A stretch of DNA of 64,000 bases from Micrasema longulum (taxonomy: Eukaryota > Arthropoda > Insecta > Trichoptera > Brachycentridae), in assembly GCA_022494885.1 (NCBI GenBank), contig JAGVSM010001661.1, forward strand, positions 1-64,000, given 5' to 3'. The position numbers and the translations under genes are program-made. Positions 56,264 through 64,000 of the stretch are shown piece by piece. Every line of letters starts with the position of its first letter. Position 1 is the stretch's first letter. The notes under the pieces were generated by a model, which was not told the origin of the DNA, did no database searches, and was given only the letters and a program-made list of their open reading frames with translations.

Positions 56264-57935
56264 ATGTCCAAAAAAATGCTTTCGGAAATGGTTAAGTTTA
56301 CCTCACAGCACAGGGCATTATATTGCTATCTTATAATGAGTGTTTGGATATTTTTAATTATTGCAGGTACACATTTTATTTTTCGTAATATTAATAATTA
56401 CGAAAATACGATTAATAATAATGACATAACAAGTTTAATTTGAAACTGTTTACACGTTAATTTACGGAAAATTTTGTTCATATCGTAACATTAGAAGTTA
56501 GTGAGTATGTTTCAATATATCAGATTCCAGTTTTCAATATGGCTTTCTGCTCACCTTTTTAATGATCATTTTTAGTATTTTGTATTACAAAAAAAATATT
56601 TCATTATGCATACTTATATTTTATTGGTACGTGGCAGAGAGCAGAGTGAATTTTATAATACAGTTATTCATTTATTATAGTAAAAGGCTTATTTATATAA
56701 TAAATTACAATGAACTTCCATCAAGAATTTTCACTTACAAACTTAAATGTTTTAAAAGGCTTTCTGATTTATTCTTAACTTTAAAATTATATTCTGATAT
56801 TCATATCATCAGGGCAATATCCACTATTAATGATGTCAGCAATAAATTGCGCCAAGTGCTATATTTGTTGCATCGCCGAATATTGAAATATAATTATGTA
56901 TTGTAGTCAATTTCATTATGACCCTTTTGAATATGATCAACATAAACTGTAATTTAAGTAGAATGTTTCAATTTAAAGGAATGTATAAATACATTGGCAC
57001 AGAAGGATTAAGTAACACAAAGCAATATCCATACAGAAGGGAACATAAACACAATGTCAAAGGAGATAAATATAAGAAAATAACAAATAAATATTGTAAT
57101 TCTGCTGAAAACATTTTTGTTGGTTCTGAAGGTACGTTCACTTTCATAATGCTACCTGTAGGCAATTGTTTCTTTATAGTATTTTCTCTGTGTCCAGGTG
57201 GATGAATAATACACTTCCGTGTGCGAAATAAAACCAGAACCCAGGATAAGTGTGTTTTGACTCGATGGCTGCTCTCAGGTGAAAATCCGGAACAAGGAAA
57301 TCGAGTGGAGATAAATCCGCATTGTTGTGAAGTGGTTGGCGCCTACGCCTACCATTCTCAGGGTCCTGGGTTCGATTTCTAGCATGGTGGGCCTGAAATA
57401 TTGATTTTAAAGGTTGTTTAAACTGAAATCTTTTACTGTTCCTGGGCTGGCACCAGAAGCATAAGATTGATCACCTTACCTTCTTGTAACAGATGACCGA
57501 AATATGATGCATTTGGTTTAACAGTGCAGTGCCCTATGCACCACTAAGTGCAGTGCCCGATGCACCACTAAGTGCAGAGGGGGAATGATGATGAAGATGA
57601 TGTTATATTTTGTATTTTTAAATGGCAATTAGTATGTTATGTTACCTTTTATTACCATTTTATATTTTCAATAATCCAACCCATCGAGTCAAGACTGCAT
57701 TCTCTCCAATTTCTTATATCCAAGGATTTAGGAATTCTCTCGATACAATCTTGTTAATTATTGTATCTATTTATGATTCTGTTATCGGTGTTTTCTTAGG
57801 TTTAGCAGACGAGTCATGGGCTCTACAAGGAATCATGATGGTAATCAGACACGGAGACAGGGGACCATTAACACATGTAAAAGGAATAGAAAGTGTTGAT
57901 TGTAATGTTCCTCAGCCTTCGCAATTACTTCACAG
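56264..57935 (+). CDS. PXYLP1-like histidine acid phosphatase, first three exons (partial gene)
   Basis: Exons 56264-56366, 56907-57131 and 57800-57935 join in frame through GT-AG introns (phases 1, 1, then an open phase 2 end). Exon 1 gives MSKKMLSEMVK and then a hydrophobic stretch to about residue 34, a type II signal anchor expected for a Golgi enzyme. Exon 2 is a Lys/Asn-rich linker ending NKYCNSAENIFVGSEG, and exon 3 has ESWALQGIMMVIRHGDRGPL, with the RHGxRxP signature. The Arg and His there are the phosphate-binding and nucleophile residues of the family. PXYLP1 removes the 2-phosphate from xylose in proteoglycan linkers; assignment rests on this short conserved part, so a related acid phosphatase is possible. 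The remaining exons are not visible before 64,000 and are probably beyond a large intron filled with retroelements. Confidence 0.8.
57190..57605 (+). mobile_element. SINE family A in phosphatase intron
   Basis: Leader CACTTCCGTGTGCGAAATAA, GAAATCGAGTGGAGATAA, head GTGAAGTGGTTGGCGCCTAC, B box GGTTCGATTTC, then TTCCTGGGCTGGCACC and a duplicated AGTGCAGTGCCC(T/G)ATGCACCAC unit, ending in ATGATGATG. The best-preserved family A copy in the window. Confidence 0.85.
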
Positions 57936-59298
57936 GTATATATTTTTTTATAATTACATAACCATTAAAACTAATATTTATCCCCCCTTTTGGCTTCGCA
58001 CAGTTATCAGTGATTTATATATTACGAACATTCTTTTAATTTGGACAAATATTTACGGTGTGCAAATAAATCATGTACATTTCAATCAAACCTATAGTCC
58101 TCTTTACACTTAACTAAATTAGAAATTAAATTGCATAAAATTTAAATTGTTGTTAAATTTAGAACACACTACTCAGCAGTGTTCGAGTATTCTAGAATGA
58201 TAGTATTAGCAATATTTCCGTATGTGAAGTACTCTAACTGCATTGTTAACGATCTGAGATTTTTCTTTTTTAAGTTATTGTACATTATAGTCTTTATGTT
58301 TTTTAAACATAAAAAACTAAATATATCTATAAATACACATAATTTAAAGAAGTATGGAATTTAGGTAAATTGATAAAAAAATAAATAAGCCTCCGCCGGC
58401 CGGCCGGGCTGGGCGCATTAAGTGGTTGCTCCGTCTATTAAATTTTTAAAAAGGGGTATAGTGAAATTTTATGCAACTTCTTACGTAGCAATATAAATGT
58501 CAAAGTGTGGTGCATCAAGTGTGTGGTATTAACTAAGTGTGTTTATCAACTAAGTGCTTTTTAATATTGAAATAAATATAAGTGTTTCTTGCGATCGAAC
58601 GCTATAATAGCCGCACGTACCTACTTAGAACTATAGTTTGTGTTACAGGTGATAGAATAAAACTGTGTCTTTTATAAATAGTGTAGCCAGTTTTAAATTA
58701 TTTATACATAAATATTCTGGGCTGTTGAAAATAATAAGACTAAAAAGCTACCCGGGTACCGCCGGTACCGGGTACACGAAATCAACATAGTATTTTCCTG
58801 GAATTCCCTTGTCCCCGTCTCAACATGTGGGTAAGTGCAGGCCAGCACTGCAGCCAGCCAGTAGAGCAGTCTCTGCACGTGGCGACCAGATGGCCTAGCG
58901 AGCAGCAACCAGCGCTAGCGGCCGCGACCCGGCGGTCAGCGGCCAGCCTCCTCGCATCCCCTGCATCCCCCGCGCCAGCACTCCTACCGGCGCCCACCGC
59001 GCCCCTGCAGTCGAGTGACGCCCCGCACCCCGCCACCGCACCACCGCGCGACAAGCCGACAGCAAGAGAGTGAAAGTGAAGTAAAAGGACAAAACAGTAT
59101 AGGCTAGATTATAAAGGACTTTTAATTAATATTATAAAACGAGGTGTAGGTACTTGTACCGTATATTGCTTAACTGTGTAGGATACTAAGTTAGTTTATA
59201 TATATAATGTTGATAATTAATTAAGTGTATATTTTTAGTATTATGTGGGAAGAATGTTAAGTTATAAGTTAGTTTTAATGTCATGGTAGAATGGGAGA

Positions 59299-60888
59299 AT
59301 GCCGCTAGCTGACCGCGATGAGGCTCGCAACCCATCAGGTCGCTTCTCTCGGGGGGGCGCAAAGAGGAGGAATTCTCAGGAATGTAGAATTGCCACTTGG
59401 AATGTAAGAGGACGTATGACTGATAAGATGAATGAACTGTGTGATATAATGAAGAATAAATGTATAGATTTATTGTGTGTCTCTGAGACTTGGAAGAAAG
59501 GGAGTGGTTCGATGGAGCACGGTGATACTCTGGTTCTCTGGTCCGGTCTCCCTGAGACGGACAGAGCTTGCCGGGGTGTTGCTGCGTTTCTATCGCCAAG
59601 AATGATAGAGGGCATGAATGAATATGAATTTGTAAGTGAGAGACTCATGTTTGTCAGATTTAAGGTCGGACTGACAAGATTGCTTGTTATCATAGGATAC
59701 GCTCCTGTCAACTCCGACTGTGAATCTGAGAAGGACGAGTTTTGGACGAGTCTAATGAATGTGATGAATGGGAAAAAAGATAGCGAAAGGATAGTTTTGG
59801 CTGGAGATCTTAATGGTTGGGTGGGAACAAGGAGAGATGGGCTGGAGTCAGCTCTAGGTATGTTTGGGGATGCAAGAGTGAATGACAATGGGAAAAGACT
59901 GCTAGAGGTATGCCTGGAATGGAACCTTTTTGTATCGAATACATTTTTCGAGCATAAAGGAATCCACCAATACACATGGGAGAGAGGAAATGAAAGGTCG
60001 ATTATCGATTATGTCATCATTGACTCTAGATTGAAGCCTGTAACTGTCGACACACGTGTGTACAGAGGGGCCGAGATGGAATCAGACCATTTTTTAGTGG
60101 TCTCAAGGGTGATTCTGTTTAAGGGATGGCGGTCCCAAACAAACAAAGTGCAGGCTCCTTCTAGAGTCAAAGTTGAAAAACTGCAAAATGCTGACATAAA
60201 AGATAATTTTGAAAGATCTGTGAGTCACAGACTGAACGAAAAAGATGTAGAATGTATGGGTATAAATGATATGTGGGAGTGTTTGAAAATAAGTATGTGC
60301 GAGGCGGCGAAAGAAGTGTGCGGTGTGACAACGCTAGGGAGAAAGAAAGGTGATGCGTGGTGGGACGACGAAGTCAAAAAACTCGTTAAAGAAAAGAAGG
60401 ATGCGTGGATAAATTTGCTTGCTGTAAAAAAGAATACAATTGAATATGAATCGGCTAAACGCGTGTATGGTGAAAGTAAGAAAAAGGTTAAGCAGGGTGT
60501 ATGTGAACGGAAGAAAAAATTGAAGGATGAAGAAGGAATGAAAATGACACACAATTTCCATGAAAACATTAAAGTTTTCTGGAAAGCTGTGAAAAACTCC
60601 AGGAGTAGCAGTGAAAGCGGAGGCATGACAGTTGTTAAAGATAAGGATGGAAAAATGGTGACTAGTGAGAGTGGAATAAAAGAGAGATGGAAGGAATACT
60701 TTGAGGAAGTTTATGAATCGCACACTGGTAACTCGGGCGGTGCCGATGTATCGACATTATCCGAGGTGTGTTTGAACGCAAATGATGAGGAAAGTCAGAT
60801 TAGTATGAAAGAAATTATCAGTGTTGTCAAATGTATGCGGAATGGTAAAGCGCAAGGGTATGACTGTATTTATTTGTTTATTTGTTGA
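59299..60888 (+). pseudogene. retrotransposon ORF: APE endonuclease and start of RT
   Basis: 529 codons open. The endonuclease spans about residues 35-270, with the catalytic Asn (TWN), Glu (SETW), Asp/Asn (GDLNG), the IIDYV strand and the SDH triad all intact. Residues 290-500 form a charged linker, and the frame then runs into the RT start (GKAQGYD). The last seven residues and the stop come from the inserted jockey-like element, so the polyprotein is cut short. The endonuclease alone could still be translatable. Confidence 0.85.
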
Positions 60889-61951
60889 TTTACACGCCCA
60901 ATGGGCTTTTACATATTTTAGAAATTACATTTAAGTGCAGCAGTGAAACATAAGTATGTAGATTTGGTAAAAATAAAAGATAACATAAGAAAAGCTAAAA
61001 GATACAATAATAAGTAAAAATCAGGAAATGTACCAACATAGGTATATGGTACATAGAAAAATATTTAAAAAATTTACATATGAAAACATACACGCATACA
61101 TATACATACATATAAGTTTATACATTATTAAAGAGATACATGAGAAAAAGAAATAGTAAAAAAAAGAAAAATATTAAGAAATTTTACATAAATTAATTTA
61201 TAACCTTTTGAATACTTAACCTATATTTATATAAAGACAGACAAAATATATCAACTTCACCATACTCGTTACCTAGCCGGTGTAGTCTAGGTATTGGTGA
61301 ATTGTAATAATAATTGTGACTGCCAGGAGATTCAAAAAATAACGTTAGCTGCCGAGTATTTCGAAGAGGTACTTTCAAGCTGATAACACTAGTTAATTCC
61401 GGGACGTCCAATACGCCATTCGCTATTTTATATAAATTTAATAAGTCATTTATAATTCTTCTTTTACATAGAGTTGACATATTTAGTGTACATAATAAAT
61501 TATCATAATCAATATTTTCAGCGGGTATATTAAGTTTGTAATTGATGAATCTAAGGAATTTACGTTGTACTCTTTCTAACTTTAAAATATGAACATTGTA
61601 ATAAGGTGACCAAATTGTTGAATTGAATTCTAAATTACTTCTAACCAAGGCAGTAAATAGCACTTTGAGGGTAGTGATGGAATTAAAATCCTTTACGGTT
61701 CGCTGCAAATATCCAAGACATTTCATTGCCTTATTAGTGATGGTATCAATGTGAGGAATAAATGTCAATTTTTCGTCAAAAACTATCCCCAAATCCTTTA
61801 TTTGTGTAACTCTTCCCAGATTGATATTATTAATGTTGTAATCGAATATTATGGGTTTTTTACTTCTTGTAAATGATATTACACAACACTTGTCGACATT
61901 TAAATAAAGTTCATTTTTCTGGCACCAGTTGTACAGCCTTACCAAATTAGA
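60873..61951 (-). mobile_element. 5'-truncated jockey-like element inserted in the RT of the retrotransposon
   Basis: The minus-strand frame (61,945-61,193, 250 codons, no internal stop) reads VRLYNWCQKNELYLNVDKCC, VTQIKDLGIVFDEKLTFIPH, TLKVLFTALVRSNLEFNSTI, RVQRKFLRFINYKLN, RRIINDLLNLYKIANG and a P-RNTRQLTLF block: the post-RT part of a jockey-like protein. The 3' end carries the palindrome GCCCAATGGGC (60,896-60,906) and a CAAATAAACAAATAAATA tail at 60,873. Truncation is at codon level next to YQSNLVRL. It is the same family as 38,640-39,530, better preserved. Confidence 0.9.
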
Positions 61952-61956
61952 CTGAT

Positions 61957-63049
61957 AGGAAAAAATTATGGATGGTTCTATCGGAGTATGGAGTGAGTGA
62001 CAACCTTGTCCGCGCTATTGCTTCTCTGTACAAAGATAGTGTAGCGTGTGTAAGGGTAAATGGGTCATTAACTTCCTGGTTTGACATCCCTAAAGGAGTC
62101 AAACAGGGATGTGTAATGTCACCGTGGTTATTCAACATATACATGGATAAATGTATGAAAGAATTGAAAAGTATGGATGTGGGAGCGAAAATGAGTAATC
62201 TAACTGTCAGTTGCCTTCTGTACGCCGATGACGCAGTCCTCCTAGCTGACAGCGAAGAGGAACTGCAATCCTGGGTTACAAAGATTTACGAAGTGTGCAA
62301 GGAGAGTGATTTGCTAATGAATGTGCAAAAGTCGAACGTCATGGTCTTTGAAAGAAATGTAACCATGACTGAATGTAAGATTGTATTAAATGGAGATAGT
62401 TTGAAACAGGTCGAAGAATTTGTATATCTGGGTAGTATGTTTACTAGAGATGGAAATATGGACAAGGATATTGAAAGGAGGGTTAGCGCCGGTAACAGAG
62501 TTAATGGTGCCTTAAAGTCTGTCGTAGCAAATAAGTGTCTATCGCAAGAGGCTAAATTAGCAGTTCATAATGGAGTTCTGGTACCAACCCTAATGTATGG
62601 AAGCGAAGCATGGAGTTGGAAAAAGGGACGAAAGTAGACTGAATGCTGTTGAAATGCGATCCCTCAGGCGAATGTGCGGAAAAACAATGTATGATAGGTG
62701 CCCCAATGTCGAAATTAGAGCAGAATGCAAGGCTGAGTTAAGCATTATCGACAAAATTAAGAAAGGTCTTTTGCGATGGTTCGGCCATGTGGAGCGAATG
62801 AATGATGAAAGAACGGCTAAAAAGATTTATGATGCGAATGTGTCTGGTTGTAGAAGTCGAGGAAGGCCGAGAAAGACATGGCATGATCAAGTACAACAAA
62901 TTTTTGAAAGTGGTCATGTGAAAAGTCGGAATAATCGACGTGCGTGCATGAGAAGATGTATGAATGTGAAGGAAGCAAAGGAAGTGTGCCAGGACAGAGT
63001 GGTGTGGCGTTCTATCCTCTCTGCCTACCCCTCCGGGGAAATGGCGTGA
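61957..63049 (+). pseudogene. retrotransposon ORF: RT palm/thumb and C-terminal domain
   Basis: Two overlapping frames, to 62,637 and from about 62,600, separated by one frameshift in the AAAAAGGG run near 62,627. They hold the RT from after motif A through QGCVMSP (motif B) and YADD (motif C), then a C-terminal domain with ILSAYPSGEMA just before the stop. The stop TGA is followed within three bases by the (TTAG)n tail, so there is essentially no 3' UTR. Confidence 0.85.
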
Positions 63050-63334
63050 TGGTTAGTTAGTTAGTTAGATAAAAAAATATACTATGAAAAAACCTTTTTA
63101 GCTCTCTCCAGCAAAGTGTGTAATAAATTTGGAGATAGAGCACTTTACATAGCACACATCGATTTATTTTAATTTCATTATTTAGCAATATTTTGTATAT
63201 TTTTTCATAAGCAGTATTTTTTATATAAAAAATAATCTTTTTCAATAATAGATCAAACCAACTGGCCCATAAAGATCTTTTATCAACAGATGGAAGAAGC
63301 GAAGAAATATGTATTTTCAAAGATATGCAGAATG

Positions 63335-63455
63335 GTGAATGTTACACTGTGTAAAGTGGCCACTTAAACCAGCCAATGACAGGTTGCAAGCCCTCTAAAT
63401 GCCTAGAATTGCATATGCCCTTCTCTATTGTATACTCATCTCTGTTGTAATATAT
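63335..63455. repeat. foldback family F, right arm only
   Basis: ACTGTGTAAAGTGGCCACTT, AAACCAGCCAATGACAGG, AAGCCCTCTAAATGCCTAGA and CATCTCTGTTGTAATAT. This is the reverse complement of the left-arm words at 26,795 and 25,862. Confidence 0.8.
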
Positions 63456-63459
63456 TTAT

Positions 63460-64000
63460 CAATGTTCAGTTGTACATTTAGATAATATAGTTAATATTTT
63501 ATGTTAGGATTTTATCCTGCAATATGTATTCATTAAATTATATTCTCTATACCTAGAACCACAATGTGATAATTGAGTACACAGGTGGAAGAATAACCTA
63601 ATCCACAAAAGTAAGTTTCGAGATAATCGCAGTTAAAGTTTTTTCAACCTTTGTTTGGATTTAAAAATTTTTTTTTTTTCCTATGAAAGTTGTATTTTTT
63701 ATTCAGCTTTTAAATGAGGTTAAAAAATGAGTTATTTGCATATGTACATGTTAATACGGCCTTTTGATTGAGTGAATGTCTGAAGTCGTTCTTATATCTG
63801 ATGAGTAAAAATGAGTCAAGTTGTACATTTTCTTTACCAAAACCAAGGACTAACTCGAGAGGCATGTTAATATTTTTGCATGCCGCGACATCTGTTAACA
63901 ACATAGGGTGACTATTGTTTGTATGGTGATGGCCAAGGCATGCAGTATACAAAATATGCATTAGCCGGATGAACAACCTAATGGACGTTACATTGTTCTT
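63460..64000. other. end of window, probably intronic
   Basis: A minus-strand open frame of 88 codons (63,976-63,710) has no domain I recognise. Nothing resembles a further phosphatase exon. Confidence 0.3.

Larger units (their letters stand above)
58385..63075 (+). mobile_element. long APE-type non-LTR retrotransposon (WFGHVERM family), interrupted
   Basis: The element appears to start at a GC-rich 5' region (58,390-59,080) and ends in GGCGTGATGG(TTAG)n at 63,043-63,070. The first frame (59,299-60,888) encodes an APE endonuclease with ATWNVRG, SETW, AGDLNGWVG, IIDYVIIDS and SDHFLV, then a linker up to NGKAQGYD of the RT. RT resumes at 61,957 (RKKLWMVLSEYG) with VKQGCVMSPWLFNIYMD, LLYADDAVLLAD and YLGSMFTRDG. 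A frameshift near 62,627 leads to the C-terminal domain (LLRWFGHVERM, RPRKTWHDQV). The RT fingers and motif A are missing. Clade RTE-like is my guess. The 5' border is uncertain. Confidence 0.85.

Noticed and set aside
56562..56906. 114-codon frame as an exon of the phosphatase gene
   Set aside because: It ends in a stop directly before the well-placed acceptor at 56,907, and its frame does not follow the phase left by exon 1.
58825..59073. GC-rich Ala/Pro/Ser frame as a protein gene
   Set aside because: Low-complexity sequence open on both strands, located in the GC-rich 5' part of a retrotransposon. Open frames are expected there by composition.
59376..59975. 199-codon minus-strand open frame
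   Set aside because: Exact antisense of the endonuclease domain on the + strand. It is a shadow frame.

Overview
The window is nuclear DNA from an animal, almost certainly an insect. It is AT-rich and full of transposable-element debris, and its two host genes have short exons with GT-AG introns. The transposons are insect-type: mariner-like, pogo-like, hAT-like and foldback MITEs, APE-type, L2/CR1-like and jockey-like non-LTR elements, and tRNA-derived SINEs. There is no sign of bacterial, organellar or viral gene organisation. The order (for example Hemiptera or Lepidoptera) cannot be settled by eye.

Layout. Positions 1-39,500 contain no convincing host gene. They are a layered graveyard of mobile elements: a decayed mariner-like copy (1,181-1,900), hAT-type and other TIR elements (7,720-8,217; 11,733-12,275; 13,522-13,799; 28,538-29,403), foldback elements (4,112-4,620; 14,572-14,990; 26,795-27,075), a pogo-like remnant with a PHD-finger tail (16,554-18,612), 5'-truncated non-LTR fragments on both strands, and at least three SINE families. 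A CpG-rich patch at 35,770-35,960 stands out in the AT-rich background and may be a promoter.

Positions 40,061-54,019 carry a complete or nearly complete VPS11 gene on the + strand, the shared core subunit of the HOPS and CORVET endolysosomal tethering complexes. I could place 15 coding exons with matching splice phases. They give an N-terminal beta-propeller, clathrin-repeat alpha-solenoid, RING-H2 finger, conserved C-terminal box and a long acidic tail with four NPF motifs. Only the start codon is unresolved. Its introns hold a nearly full-length mariner-like transposon (49,587-50,871), a pogo-type MITE ending 20 bp before an exon, SINEs and retroelement fragments.

Positions 56,264-57,935 hold the first three exons of a second + strand gene, a histidine acid phosphatase of the PXYLP1 (2-phosphoxylose phosphatase) type: a type II membrane anchor, then the catalytic RHGDRGP motif. 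The rest of this gene is not seen and probably lies beyond 64,000. Its last visible intron carries a long APE-type non-LTR retrotransposon (about 58,385-63,075), broken by a 5'-truncated jockey-like insertion (60,873-61,951) that replaced the N-terminal part of its reverse transcriptase. Both host proteins act in the endomembrane system (VPS11 at endosomes and lysosomes, PXYLP1 in the Golgi), but nothing here shows they are co-regulated.

The most interesting non-genic signal is that at least five unrelated non-LTR 3' ends in the window carry a short, near-perfect hairpin just before a short repeat or A-rich tail.
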